Assembly (NCBI RefSeq): GCF_000426065.1
Contig: NZ_AUEQ01000014.1
Location: forward strand, 186,001-250,000
Length of the DNA stretch: 64,000 bases
Source of the DNA: Mycobacterium sp. URHD0025
Lineage (GTDB): Bacteria; Actinomycetota; Actinomycetes; Mycobacteriales; Mycobacteriaceae
Reading direction: 5' to 3'
Shown piece by piece: positions 25,845 through 35,654 of the stretch. The position numbers and the translations under genes were made by a program. A model generated the notes under the pieces. It was not told the origin of the DNA, did no database searches, and saw nothing but the letters and a program-made list of their open reading frames with translations. Within the stretch, counting starts at the first letter, position 1. The number at the start of each line of letters is the position of its first letter.

Positions 25845-27113
25845 GTGAACGAGGACAGACCGAGCCCGGTTCAAACCCATCGGCTGAGCCGGATGAGCGG
25901 ACGTGATCCGCACGAAGAGCACCGGGTCGCGACTCCGCTGGAATTGTTGTTCGACCTGACCTTTGTGATCGCTTTCGGGGTGGCGGCCTCGCAATTCGCC
26001 CACCTGATGGCCGAGGGCCACGTGTCGGCCGGGCTGGCGGGGTTCGGGTTCTCCGCATTCGCGATCTGGTGGGCGTGGATGAACTTCACCTGGTTCGCAT
26101 CCGCCTATGACACGGATGACTGGATCTATCGCGTCATGACGATGCTGCAGATGGTCGGCGTCATCATCCTCGCGATCGGCATACCTCCGGTATTCGCCTC
26201 GATCGAACACGGCGGGCACGTCGACAACGTGGTGATGGTGGCCGGCTATGTGGTGATGCGAATTGCGTTGGTGGGGCAGTGGTTACGGGCCGCCAAGCAG
26301 GATCCGCCCCGCCGGTCGGCGTGCCTGACCTACGCCTGCACGGTCGTCGTCGCGCAGATCGGGTGGGTGGTGCAGATCTTCGTGCAGACCTCACTGACGG
26401 TCTTCTTCGTCACCGCATTGATGCTGATGGTCGTGGAGGTCAGTGGCCCCGTGGTGGCCGAGCGGCTGATGAGTGGCACACCGTGGCACGCCCATCACGT
26501 CGCCGAACGCTATGGGCTGCTGGCGATCATCGCATTGGGCGAAGGCGTGGTCGGCACGGTGGCGTCCCTGACTGCGGCGGTGGGAGAGCACGGCTGGTCC
26601 ACCGATGCGATCCTGCTGGTGGCCTCCGGAATCGGGCTGACCTTCGGCATGTGGTGGGTGTACTTCCTGGTCCCGGCCGGCGCCCTGCTCCATGCCCAGC
26701 GCACGCTGTCGTTCTGGTACGGATACCTGCACCTGGCGGTGTTCGCGGCGATCGTGGCCACCGGCGCGGGATTACACGTGGCCGCCTATTACGTCGACGG
26801 TGAATCGAAGCTGAGTTCCGTCGGCACCGTGCTGGCCGTGGCGATCCCGGTGGGCATCTATCTGGTGGCGATGTTCGTCATCTACTCACTCCTGGTGCGG
26901 GATCTGGATCTGCTGCACGCCCTGTTGCTGGTGCTCGCCGCGGCGGTCCTGCTGGCTGCGGTGGTGCTGGCGGCGCAGGGGACGTCGATGTCGGTGTGTC
27001 TGTTGGTCGTCACCGCGGCGCCGGTGGTGGTGGTCGTCGGGTTCGAGGCCGTCGGACACCGGCACGCCGCCGAGATCGTCGGCCGGCGCCTGGAGAGTCA
27101 CTTGCCGGGGTGA
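25845..27113 (+). CDS. Low temperature requirement A (LtrA) family membrane protein
   Basis: An integral membrane protein of 422 residues from GTG 25845, chosen for the AGAAGGA nine bases upstream; an upstream in-frame ATG at 25782 has poor support. It has the family hallmark RDPHEEHRVATPLELLFDLTF near the N-terminus followed by many hydrophobic segments. The function of LtrA proteins is unknown. The gene's last 85 bases and nine following bases are exactly duplicated at 40441-40534, next to the MFS gene. This suggests that ltrA and the MFS gene were once convergent neighbours and that 13.4 kb was later inserted between them. A small palindrome, ATTGC-GGT-GCAAT, lies upstream at 25808-25820. 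Confidence 0.88.
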   Translation: MNEDRPSPVQTHRLSRMSGRDPHEEHRVATPLELLFDLTFVIAFGVAASQFAHLMAEGHVSAGLAGFGFSAFAIWWAWMNFTWFASAYDTDDWIYRVMTMLQMVGVIILAIGIPPVFASIEHGGHVDNVVMVAGYVVMRIALVGQWLRAAKQDPPRRSACLTYACTVVVAQIGWVVQIFVQTSLTVFFVTALMLMVVEVSGPVVAERLMSGTPWHAHHVAERYGLLAIIALGEGVVGTVASLTAAVGEHGWSTDAILLVASGIGLTFGMWWVYFLVPAGALLHAQRTLSFWYGYLHLAVFAAIVATGAGLHVAAYYVDGESKLSSVGTVLAVAIPVGIYLVAMFVIYSLLVRDLDLLHALLLVLAAAVLLAAVVLAAQGTSMSVCLLVVTAAPVVVVVGFEAVGHRHAAEIVGRRLESHLPG

Positions 27114-27122
27114 GCTTCGGGG
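27029..27122 (+). repeat. 94-bp direct repeat, left copy (3' end of ltrA)
   Basis: Identical base for base to 40441-40534 and in the same orientation, offset 13,412 bases. It covers the last 28 codons of ltrA, its stop and nine bases beyond. The identity stops sharply on both sides. Confidence 0.95.
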
Positions 27123-27202
27123 CTCTCCAACCAGGTCGCAACCCCTGACTCAAGTCAGTAACATCACCGCTACCGGACGACGGCAATCACTATGGGGGAA
27201 CG

Positions 27203-28587
27203 ATGCACGGTCAGGTCGGGACGATGAAAGGTGCCGCGAAATCGACGATTCAAGCGCCGGGGCCGAGTCTGTTCGAACTCACCCGCATCGCTGCCGGTGA
27301 CCCGCGCAACGTGGCATACACACTGCTGCCCGAGGTTTCGCGCCGCTACGGCGATGTCGTGAACATCCCGGTTCCGGCGCCTGGACTGACGATGACACTG
27401 ATCAGTCACCCGGACCACCTAGAACAGGTGCTGATCCGCAAGCACGAGAACTACCGCAAGCACGAATCCAGCCGCGAACTCGCTTTCGGCGAACCCACGC
27501 CGTTTGGCCTGCTCGAGGGGGAGGAGTGGAAGCGCATGCGAAGGCTGCTCAGTCCCCATTTCCGGGCGAGCGGGCTGGCCGACGCCGGCCCTGGAATGCT
27601 CAGCGCCATCACCGATCGGGTGGGGGCATGGACCTCATACGTCGAAGACCACCGACCGGCCGCTCTACACGAGGAACTGGGGTTGGTCGTCCTGGACGGG
27701 CTGCTACGGAGCATGTTCTCCAGCGCGTGGCCGAACGACCGGTTGACCCGCTGCGTCATCGCCACCCGCGACTATGACCGCTACATGCTTGCCCGGGTCT
27801 CCATGGATGCGTTGCCGTTCTTCATCCCGCGACCGTTCCGCAAGCGCGGCGCGGCTGCCAAAAGGTTCCTGTACGCGCAGGCTGACCAGATGATCGCGCA
27901 ACGTCGAAGCGATGGACCGCGCGAGCGGACCGACCTTCTGGATGCGTTGCTCAGACGCCGTTTCCGGGCTCTGCCGAACACCAGTACGCGCGCCTGCGTT
28001 CAGAACTGGTCTCATTGATGCTGGGGGCGGCGAGCACGACGACCAGTGCGGTCGGTTGGGCGGTGGCACTACTGTTCGCGGATACCGAGGCCCTGACCCG
28101 GGCCAGAGCTGAGGTGGATGAACTCGGCGGGGCGCCATTGGACTATCGGCATCTGGCCGAACTCCCATATGTGCAGTGCTGTTTCGACGAGGGGCAGCGG
28201 ATTCAGTCCTGGGTGCCGATCAACAGGCGCATCGCAATACAGGACGACGAGATCGGAGGTTATGCCATTCCCGCCGGCTCGCATCTCCTGTTTTCACCGT
28301 ACGGGATACATCGGGACAGCCGATTCTGGAAGGACCCGGAAGCGTTTCGTCCTAGCCGCTTTCAGGATGACACCATAAATCAGAGCGCGTTCCTGCCCTT
28401 CAGCATCGGACCGCGAAAGTGTATGGGCTACCGAATGGCCAATGCCACCGCGGTCCTGACGCTGGCATCGATACTTCAGCGTTACGAGCTGAGGCTGCCG
28501 ACCGATTGGCGGCCTCAGCACCACTTCAGCCGGGCGATGCAAGCGCCGGTGGGGTCGTCGATGTTGCTGACTCGGCGGGTCGCCTAG
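27203..28587 (+). pseudogene. Cytochrome P450, disrupted by a frameshift
   Basis: The first part (27203 to about 27950) encodes a P450 N-terminal half up to DLLDALL. The second part continues in another frame (through PGSAEHQYARLRSELVSLML) to 28587, with ExxR in FDEGQRIQSW and the haem loop FSIGPRKCMGYR. Aligned to the intact P450 at 34097-35485, the switch lies at about 27945-27960 and fits loss of one base; in the present frame translation ends at 28016-28018. The I-helix region is also unusual (GAASTTT in place of the AGxET motif), which suggests decay or altered chemistry. A sequencing error is the main alternative explanation. Confidence 0.85.
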
Positions 28588-28624
28588 CGCCCTGGAAGAA
28601 TGTGGTCGCGCGGGGGCGGATCGA

Positions 28625-29470
28625 TCAACCGCGCTTCGACAGGTGGTACATCCGGTACGCGATATCTCCTGTCGCCACCGCGCGGTGGAGGCCGTGCCCA
28701 GGCGCACCCGCCACGCCTTTGGTGAGCTGGCGCAACAGAAAAGGCGTGTGCCGTTTGAAACGTTCATGCGTGGTGGGTGCGCCCCAGATCGTGTCCAGGC
28801 CCCGCAGTATCTCGATGTTGATGTTGCGCTCGGCCAGTACGGTCAGCGGTGAGTCGGCCAGCTGTGCTTCCCATTCCGGTACGTGTTTGCGCTTCCTGAG
28901 GTCGACGTAGAGAAGGTGGCCGCCTTCGACGAGGACCCGTGCCACCTCGCGCAGGAACCCCGGGAAATCGGGGTAGCAGTGCGACGATTCGATATTCACG
29001 ACAGCGTCGAATGACGCATCCGGAAACGGCAGGTCCTGCGCATTGCCCTGGATGAACGTCAATCCTGGTGCCTGGTGGATGCGCTGGCAGAAGGCGATTC
29101 CTCGGCCGTTCAGGTCCAGGCCCGTATACGACGCCGGTCGCAGATACCGCGTGAGATATGAGGCGCCGCCACCGTGACCGCATCCGACCTCGAGCACACG
29201 CTTGTCCGCGATGTCGGTCTGGGTGGCCGTGGTGTGGTACAGCTGGATTGAGGGCCTGTCGGGTTCGTCCGCGGGATCGAGTGCCAGTCCGAGGGGCGGG
29301 TCCGTCTCGTAGCCAGCGTCGAGAAATATGGTTCCGTCGCGCTCCAATCGGCGGGTCTGTAGCGGATAGGCATGCTTGGCCGAGTACTTCCATGTGATCG
29401 GGTTGTAGACGGCGCGGAACACCAGGTCCATGGGAATCCAACTTTCGTAGGTCGGGTCGGTGGCGGACAT
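28625..29470 (-). CDS. SAM-dependent methyltransferase, phthiotriol/GPL methyltransferase-like
   Basis: A 281-residue class I methyltransferase. It has motif I VLEVGCGHGGGASYLTRYL, TGLDLNGRGIAFCQR and the segment VNIESSHCYPDFPGFLREVA. These closely match the mycobacterial methyltransferases that O-methylate phthiotriol and phenolphthiotriol dimycocerosates (Rv2952 type) or glycopeptidolipid fatty acids. It lies eight bases after the MmpL-like gene (reading minus strand), implying an operon in which a lipid is methylated and exported. The acceptor is unknown. Confidence 0.92.
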   Translation of the reverse strand: MSATDPTYESWIPMDLVFRAVYNPITWKYSAKHAYPLQTRRLERDGTIFLDAGYETDPPLGLALDPADEPDRPSIQLYHTTATQTDIADKRVLEVGCGHGGGASYLTRYLRPASYTGLDLNGRGIAFCQRIHQAPGLTFIQGNAQDLPFPDASFDAVVNIESSHCYPDFPGFLREVARVLVEGGHLLYVDLRKRKHVPEWEAQLADSPLTVLAERNINIEILRGLDTIWGAPTTHERFKRHTPFLLRQLTKGVAGAPGHGLHRAVATGDIAYRMYHLSKRG

Positions 29471-29477
29471 CGGATGA

Positions 29478-31736
29478 TCAGGTCGGGGATGGCTCAGGCG
29501 GGACGGGTATCCGGCCGCGGTGCAGACGCCCGTGCAACCGAGCCAGCGGGCCGGGCGCCCACCAGTTCCATCGACCGAGCAGCTGCATGAACGCCGGCAG
29601 CAGCGCCATCCGGATCAGCGTGGCATCGACGAGCAGGGCGATGGTCAGCCCGACACCGAACATCCGGATCAACGCGACCTGACTGCCGATCTGCGCGGCG
29701 AACGGAATGGCCATCAGGAGTGCGGCTGCGGTCACGACGCGGCCTGAGCGCGTCACCCCGAGCGCCACACTCGCCTCGTTGTCCGCTTGTGTGCGTTCCG
29801 ATTTCAGCCAGTATTCGCGGATTCGAGAGACGAGGAACACTTCGTAGTCCATCGACAGTGCGAAGGCGAAGCACAGCAGTGGCACCGGAAGGAATGTCGA
29901 CAACGCTCCGGTGGGCGTCGTGCCGAGCGCCCCGAGGTGGCCCTCCTGGAAGATCCATACCAGTGTGCCCAGGGTGGCCGTCAACGACAGCGCGCCGAGC
30001 GCAAGGGCTTTGATCGGTATCACCACGCTGCCGGTCAGCAGGAAGAGCAGGACGAAGACCGTCACCGCCAACGCGCTGAGCACCCTCGGCAACGGCTTCG
30101 TCACTGATTCGACGTTGTCGCGGTTGCCCTGGGCCATGCCCGTGAAGAGCACTGACCGCTCGGCCGGCACCGTAACCGCTCGGAGTTGTGTGAGTTGAGC
30201 ATCGGACTCGTCGGACAGCGCCGGTGCCGTGCTGCTGATCGTCATGAACGCACTGCCGTCGGCCACACCGCTACCGTCGGACGGCGGTCCGACCATCGCG
30301 CCTGACACGTAGATGCCGACCGGTGCCGACACGGCGGACACGCCTGCGACGCCGGACAGCTGCGCCGCGTAGCGATGGAGTGCATCCGCCGGCAGCCCGG
30401 TCGCATCCGGAATCACCACGGTGACCGCCGACACTTCATCGGTCACATAGTCATCGCGTAGCTGATCGCCGACGTGCCGCGCCGACGCTGACTGCGGCAG
30501 CATCCGATCATCGGGGGTACCCAGCTTCAGGTTGAGGAACGGCGCGCCGAGAACCAGCAGCCCGATGACCACCGTGACGGCGACGGCAATCGGGTGACGC
30601 ATGACGAAACGTGTTGTGCGGTAGAGCATCCTGTCCTCGACCGGGCGGTCGTCCCGGGATGCGCGCCGGATGAGTTTGCGGACGTCGAGCGAGTTCATCC
30701 GGTCACCGAGTAGCACGATCGCGGCGGGCGCGACGAGCACCGCCGCGAACGCCGCAAAGCCCACCGCCGCGACGCCGGCGTACGCCAATGAGCGCAGCAT
30801 GGGCATCGGAAACAGCACGAGCGCCAGCAAGGACGTCGCGACCGTGATCGCGGAGTAGAGCACCGTGCGTCCCGCGGCCACCAGTGTGGTGACCAACGCA
30901 TCGTCTCGGGGCCTTCCAGCGGCGAGTTCGTCGCGATAACGACTGACGATCAGCAGGGTATAGTCCACGGCCAAGGCGAATCCGAGTCCGACACATAGGT
31001 TCAACGCAAACAAGGAGACCTCGGTGCCGTACGCGATGAGCTTCAGCGCCGCCAACGATCCGACGATGGCCATGACCCCGACCGCCACGGGCAGCGCTGC
31101 CGCGATCAGGCCACCGAACACCCACACGAGTACGAAAAAGCTGATCGGGATGGCGATCGATTCCATAAGCAACATGTCATGCTTGGTCTGCTCTTCGATC
31201 TGCGAGGCGAAGATCGTCACTCCACCGGCACGCGCCGTCACCCCGTCCTGGTCGGTGACGACCTGTCTCGCAAGTTCGGTCGCCCGCGCCGAAGCCGTGC
31301 CATCGTCACCTTCGATGCCTGCCACGATCAGACCGGACGATCCGTCTCTGCTGATCAGCCTTGCGGCGTCCCGAGTAGGTACGGTCCACGGTGACGCGAC
31401 GCTCACGACGTGCGGTGAGGCGCTCAACTGGTCGACGATCGACGTTCCGAGCGCACGTGCCGGACCGTCTTGCACATCGTGTTGGGCGGAGACAGTGATC
31501 ATGAGCTGCCACTGGCTTTGTCCGAACTTCTGTTCCAGCAACGCATTCGCTCTCGCGGACTCCGAAGCTGGATCGAATCCACCTCCAGCACTGAGACTTC
31601 CGACGACCGAACTCGAGAAGAGACCCAGGACCGCCGTGAGCAGTGCTGCGCCGGCCAAAACCCGCCACCGTGCAACCAAAGCCACTCGAGCGAGTCGCTG
31701 CAGCAGGTCACTTCTCTCGGTACAACTGGTCCTCAA
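29478..31736 (-). CDS. MmpL/RND-family lipid transporter
   Basis: A 752-residue RND-superfamily transporter of the MMPL type. It has two repeats, each with one membrane helix, an extracytoplasmic domain and a bundle of helices; GFALAVDYTLLIVSRYRDEL and FALSMDYEVFLVSRIREYW carry the paired Asp-Tyr motifs of proton relay in helices 4 and 10. Mycobacterial relatives export complex lipids. The start is a TTG at 31736; the GAGAGAAG nearby is downstream, so the start is uncertain by a few codons. It is followed by the methyltransferase gene and preceded by a 144-base gap containing the hairpin ACCGAA-TCTCGC-TTCGGT at 31769-31786. Confidence 0.9.
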   Translation of the reverse strand: MRTSCTERSDLLQRLARVALVARWRVLAGAALLTAVLGLFSSSVVGSLSAGGGFDPASESARANALLEQKFGQSQWQLMITVSAQHDVQDGPARALGTSIVDQLSASPHVVSVASPWTVPTRDAARLISRDGSSGLIVAGIEGDDGTASARATELARQVVTDQDGVTARAGGVTIFASQIEEQTKHDMLLMESIAIPISFFVLVWVFGGLIAAALPVAVGVMAIVGSLAALKLIAYGTEVSLFALNLCVGLGFALAVDYTLLIVSRYRDELAAGRPRDDALVTTLVAAGRTVLYSAITVATSLLALVLFPMPMLRSLAYAGVAAVGFAAFAAVLVAPAAIVLLGDRMNSLDVRKLIRRASRDDRPVEDRMLYRTTRFVMRHPIAVAVTVVIGLLVLGAPFLNLKLGTPDDRMLPQSASARHVGDQLRDDYVTDEVSAVTVVIPDATGLPADALHRYAAQLSGVAGVSAVSAPVGIYVSGAMVGPPSDGSGVADGSAFMTISSTAPALSDESDAQLTQLRAVTVPAERSVLFTGMAQGNRDNVESVTKPLPRVLSALAVTVFVLLFLLTGSVVIPIKALALGALSLTATLGTLVWIFQEGHLGALGTTPTGALSTFLPVPLLCFAFALSMDYEVFLVSRIREYWLKSERTQADNEASVALGVTRSGRVVTAAALLMAIPFAAQIGSQVALIRMFGVGLTIALLVDATLIRMALLPAFMQLLGRWNWWAPGPLARLHGRLHRGRIPVPPEPSPT

Positions 31737-31880
31737 TCCGTCGCCTCGTTCCAGTGTGCCCGTGGATCACCGAATCTCGCTTCGGTGGCACACCGGGGAG
31801 CGGCGGTGCGACCATCGGCCATCAACCGCAGCCCGACCGCATGGCCGATGAACCCGACCACACCAGACACCGACACCGGA

Positions 31881-33029
31881 TCAGACATCAGAAGCCAGCG
31901 CCGAACCCGTTGTGGTGATGGCGGATTGCTGTGCCAGATTGTCCTCGACTTCTCGGCTCCATACAGAGACGGGGTACTCGGTGTCGAGTTCGAACTCGAC
32001 GTGGGCCGTCATGTCCGCGGTGACATCCGCGACGTCGACATAGAACTGTTCGTACCATCGCCGCAGTTGGTAGATCGGGCCGTCCTCATCACAGAGCAAC
32101 GGGTTGTCGATCTTCGCCTTGTGCAGGAAGATCTCGACATCCTGTTCGAACCCCGCTGTCACGCCCTCGGCTACCAAAGTGGCGAGTCTGGAGGTGGTTT
32201 CGGCATCGAGCCCCAGTGGCTTCCGCACCGAAACCGCGTTGTGCAAAATGAACGAGTTCTGATCCACCGGATAGTGAAATGCGATCAGGATGGCCTCGGT
32301 GCGATACCCGCTGAGGTTGTTGTGCAGGTACGTGACGACGTAGGCGGGCCCGTAGTAGGACGACTCCACCTTGAGGATCGACTTGCCGAATTCCGGACCG
32401 AGATTCGTGTCGGCACGTCCCCGGTTGATCAGGAACTGGCTCGCTACGTGACCTTCGAACACATTCTTGAACGTGGTCGGGAATCCGTCGTGGACGTAGA
32501 AGAAATGCGCCGTGTCAGCCAGGTTGTCGACGATCTCGCGACTGTGCGAGTTGTCGATGCGCCACTGCTTGGTCGTCCACTCGGTCCATTCGTCGCTGTA
32601 CGCCGCATCGATCCGAGGAATGGCCACCGCGTCCGGCGGTGGGTTGCCTTCATGGTCGTGCCACAGGTAGAGGAAGCCGTTCTCCTGGCAGGTGATCCAG
32701 GCCCTGGTCCGGGCCAACTTGGGAGTCCGTTTGGCATAGGGCACCAACGCGCAGCGCCCGTCACCGCGCCAGCGCCAGTCATGGAACGGGCATGCGACGG
32801 CGTCCCCCTTGATCGAACCGCGGCTGAGGTCCCCGCCCATGTGTCTGCAGTAGGCATCGAGCACCCTCAGCCGCCCGCTGCCGTCCTCGAAGACGACTAG
32901 TCTGGTACCGAAGGCCGCGACGGCGTGAGGCTGGCCATCGCGGAAAGAATTTTCCAGGCCCAGACAATGCCATCCCCGGGCATACCTAGTGGGAAGCGCC
33001 CCGGTTTCGATATAGCGAACAGAATCCAT
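31881..33029 (-). CDS. Rieske non-haem iron oxygenase, KshA-like
   Basis: The oxygenase component of a two-component Rieske monooxygenase, 382 residues from the ATG at 33029; GGGGGAC lies just upstream, whereas an in-frame start at 33059 has no support. The Rieske cluster is CRHMGG with Cys61 and His63, and CPFHDW with Cys80 and His83. The mononuclear iron site is in ADTAHFFYVH (His175, His180). The layout resembles 3-ketosteroid 9-alpha-hydroxylase oxygenase (KshA). No reductase gene is present here, so electrons would come from elsewhere. Next to two P450 genes and a COQ4-like gene it probably hydroxylates a polycyclic or terpenoid-type lipid. Confidence 0.92.
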   Translation of the reverse strand: MDSVRYIETGALPTRYARGWHCLGLENSFRDGQPHAVAAFGTRLVVFEDGSGRLRVLDAYCRHMGGDLSRGSIKGDAVACPFHDWRWRGDGRCALVPYAKRTPKLARTRAWITCQENGFLYLWHDHEGNPPPDAVAIPRIDAAYSDEWTEWTTKQWRIDNSHSREIVDNLADTAHFFYVHDGFPTTFKNVFEGHVASQFLINRGRADTNLGPEFGKSILKVESSYYGPAYVVTYLHNNLSGYRTEAILIAFHYPVDQNSFILHNAVSVRKPLGLDAETTSRLATLVAEGVTAGFEQDVEIFLHKAKIDNPLLCDEDGPIYQLRRWYEQFYVDVADVTADMTAHVEFELDTEYPVSVWSREVEDNLAQQSAITTTGSALASDV

Positions 33030-33189
33030 GTGTCCCCCGAATTCACTCTTCCAGACCAACGGCCGATCGCCGCGAAGTCAGTACGCGCATAACTCCGTTG
33101 TGCAACAAAGCATTTGGTCGTAGCCCCTGCGAGGCGCCCTACGCGGCCGACGACGTCCCTTTCGGGGGACAGGCCTTCGGACTCAACCC

Positions 33190-34092
33190 TCACCTTCTGT
33201 CGCTTGCCGTGTCTCCTGCCTCCCCTTCGGACAGGACCGCGTCGTAATCCCAGTGCGTCCCAGGGGACATCCACGGCGGCGTCCACGTCGCGAACCAGAG
33301 TCCAGACGGATGGTCCACGCGCACGGAGGCAACCCCCAGGAGCGCCCGTACTTCGGCGAGGGGCTTGTCGAGCAGGTCCTCCCACGGTGCGGCGGCCAGT
33401 TTGTCCGCGCGCCTGCCCCTTTCGACCGACGTTCGGTAGACGCGCAGCCTGTGACGCAGCGAAGCTCCGGGTATCCACACCGCGCCGGCGTAGCCCATCT
33501 TCTCGAGTGGACCTGCAGGCTGAGTCTGACCCGACTGGAACCCAATTGCGAGTACTTCACCGACGACATCCGGCCCGTACCCCGCCACTACGTGCTGGAG
33601 GTCGTGTACCACGGTGTGGCGCACCATGAAGTAGAAGAAGTCGTCGTGCCAGTTGAGCGCCTGAGCCAGCGGGCGGATGACGTCGGCTTCGTGGAAGAGG
33701 CAGCTGTCGAGTCCGTAGGTCGCCATGAAGGATCGGTAGCCGTGTCCCAGCGTCCCGACCGGCAACCCCGCCATATATCCGTCATCACGTAGTAGCGCGA
33801 GGAGATCCGGCTTGTCTCGAATAATCCTGTGTCCGTGGGGATGTGCGCGAACCTGATAGAACAGCCGGGCAAAAGCTGGAGCGCAGAGCAGGTAGAGGCC
33901 TGCGAACATGTGCGCGCCGGTGGGTTTGATGACGTCGAGCGCACCCTGGCGCAGTCGAGCTGCACCACCGATGTTCGGACTGTGCGGCGGAGCTGACCAC
34001 ACCGCGCGCGTGGCACTGAACCAATACCTGGCAACCCCGCGCCACGAACGCCGGTCGGGCACCACCCCGTCTGGATTTGTATACCCGTACAT
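33190..34092 (-). CDS. COQ4-like protein
   Basis: A 300-residue protein carrying the COQ4 family metal motif HDxxH-x11-E exactly: HDLQHVVAGYGPDVVGE, with His163, Asp164, His167 and Glu179. COQ4 in eukaryotes binds lipid and a divalent metal and is reported to act in oxidative decarboxylation at C1 of coenzyme Q precursors. Mycobacteria make menaquinone and not ubiquinone, so this homologue probably serves another pathway. It starts four bases after the P450 gene stop (ATG at 34092, with GGCGGTGA upstream) and forms an operon with it. A 160-base gap separates it from the Rieske gene. Confidence 0.85.
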   Translation of the reverse strand: MYGYTNPDGVVPDRRSWRGVARYWFSATRAVWSAPPHSPNIGGAARLRQGALDVIKPTGAHMFAGLYLLCAPAFARLFYQVRAHPHGHRIIRDKPDLLALLRDDGYMAGLPVGTLGHGYRSFMATYGLDSCLFHEADVIRPLAQALNWHDDFFYFMVRHTVVHDLQHVVAGYGPDVVGEVLAIGFQSGQTQPAGPLEKMGYAGAVWIPGASLRHRLRVYRTSVERGRRADKLAAAPWEDLLDKPLAEVRALLGVASVRVDHPSGLWFATWTPPWMSPGTHWDYDAVLSEGEAGDTASDRR

Positions 34093-34096
34093 AGGT

Positions 34097-35485
34097 TCAC
34101 CGCCGCGCAAGTCGGGTGGGCAGTCCGCCGACCAAGCCGGTCGAAATACGGATCTTGGGCTTGGGCGACCACCCGGGTCGAAGCTCCACGGTGTAGCGCT
34201 GCAGGATCGCGGCCAGGGTCATCAGGCCATCGATATAGGCCAATCGCCAGCCCATGCACTTTCGCGGTCCGATGTTGAACGGAATGTAGGCATTTCGGTT
34301 GATCTTGCCCACGAGGAACCGCTCCGGTTCGTAGTGCTCTGGTCGAGTCCAGAACCGGGTGTCGTGGTGCAGTCCGTATGGCGAGAGCAGGACGTGCGAG
34401 TCCTTCGGAATGTGGTAGCCGCCGATCTCGTCCTCCTCGCCGGCGGTGCGAATCAGCCCGGGCGAGGCCTGCATGCGCAAGGCCTCGTCGAAGCATGCGC
34501 GCAGGTAGGGCAGCTGCTCAAGGTGCGCGTACCGCAAGGAGACGCCACCGAGCGCATCGACCTCGGCGTTGGCCTTGGCCAGCGCGGCCGGATTCCCGTG
34601 CAGCAGGGCGACCGTCCACGCCGCCGATTGCGCTGTAGTCTCGAAGCCGGCGAAGATCAGTGAGGACAGTTCAGTGCGTAACCGCCGGTACCGTTGTTCC
34701 GGAGATCCGTTGAATGCCATTCCCATCAGTGCGTCGAGCAGATCGGGGGAGACCCGCGGGCCGTCCGTCAACCGTTGTGCGATGACCTTGTCGAGTTCAC
34801 CGAGGAGAGTGGCCTGAGCGGCTTCGCCACGGCGTTGAAAGGGCCGGGGTAGCAGCGCGGGGAACGTCGACATCAGTGCGCGGCTGATCGTGTACGAGCC
34901 CAGATCGCGCGCGGCCTCGACGTAGCGGCCGACGGTGTCGCGATCGAGCACCGTGCTGAACATCGACCGCATCAGCGCGTCCATGACGACCGTTCCGAGT
35001 TCCACCTCGAGGTCTATCCACCGATCGCTGCCGAGGTGTCTGCGCCAGTCGTCCATCCCCGCGGCGACGGCTTCTGCCATCGACTCACTAAGCCGTGCAA
35101 GCGAATTCTCGGTGAAAAACGGATTGAGTGACTGACGCCATTGCCGCCATTCCTGGCCCTCCAGCACCGGCATCACGTCGGGTTCGCCGACGACGAGTTC
35201 ATTGGTGAGGTGGTGTCGGACGTAACGGCCGTGGTGACGCGTCATGACATGGTCGACGTGGTCTGGATGGCTCAGCAGGGTCATCGTCCAACCCAGGACC
35301 GGAACCGGCACGTTCGCGACGTCGCCGTGCCGACGCGCGATCTCGGGCAGAAGGCCGTAGAAGATGTCCTGCCGTGCGCTGAGCACGACCAGTTCCACGA
35401 GCCTGGGCCCGGGCGGTCGACGATAACTCGGCTCGCGTTCAGCCGAACCGTCCCCACGGCCCAGCAACGATCTCACAGCCCCCAA
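34097..35485 (-). CDS. Cytochrome P450 (intact paralogue)
   Basis: A complete P450 of 462 residues, or slightly fewer if translation begins at the GTG at 35476 rather than the TTG at 35485. Landmarks are the I-helix AGFETT, the K-helix EALR in FDEALRMQAS, and the haem loop FNIGPRKCMGWRL. It belongs to the same group as the disrupted P450 at 27203 and the remnant at 40336, so the segment has held three related copies. It heads an operon with the COQ4-like gene and is divergent from the EBP-like membrane protein. Confidence 0.94.
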   Translation of the reverse strand: MGAVRSLLGRGDGSAEREPSYRRPPGPRLVELVVLSARQDIFYGLLPEIARRHGDVANVPVPVLGWTMTLLSHPDHVDHVMTRHHGRYVRHHLTNELVVGEPDVMPVLEGQEWRQWRQSLNPFFTENSLARLSESMAEAVAAGMDDWRRHLGSDRWIDLEVELGTVVMDALMRSMFSTVLDRDTVGRYVEAARDLGSYTISRALMSTFPALLPRPFQRRGEAAQATLLGELDKVIAQRLTDGPRVSPDLLDALMGMAFNGSPEQRYRRLRTELSSLIFAGFETTAQSAAWTVALLHGNPAALAKANAEVDALGGVSLRYAHLEQLPYLRACFDEALRMQASPGLIRTAGEEDEIGGYHIPKDSHVLLSPYGLHHDTRFWTRPEHYEPERFLVGKINRNAYIPFNIGPRKCMGWRLAYIDGLMTLAAILQRYTVELRPGWSPKPKIRISTGLVGGLPTRLARR

Positions 35486-35654
35486 CCTCGAAACCCCCAG
35501 AATCGGCAGTAGCAGGTTTGCCCCTAGCGCAAAGGTTTACACGTCGAGTCTACTGTGTCAACAACGGTCTTGCGGACCTCAGGAAATTGGCTGCAGGGTA
35601 GGAGGATTGGATCCTCAGGTGGAGAAGTGCTATGAACGCACGCCCTCCACTGTC

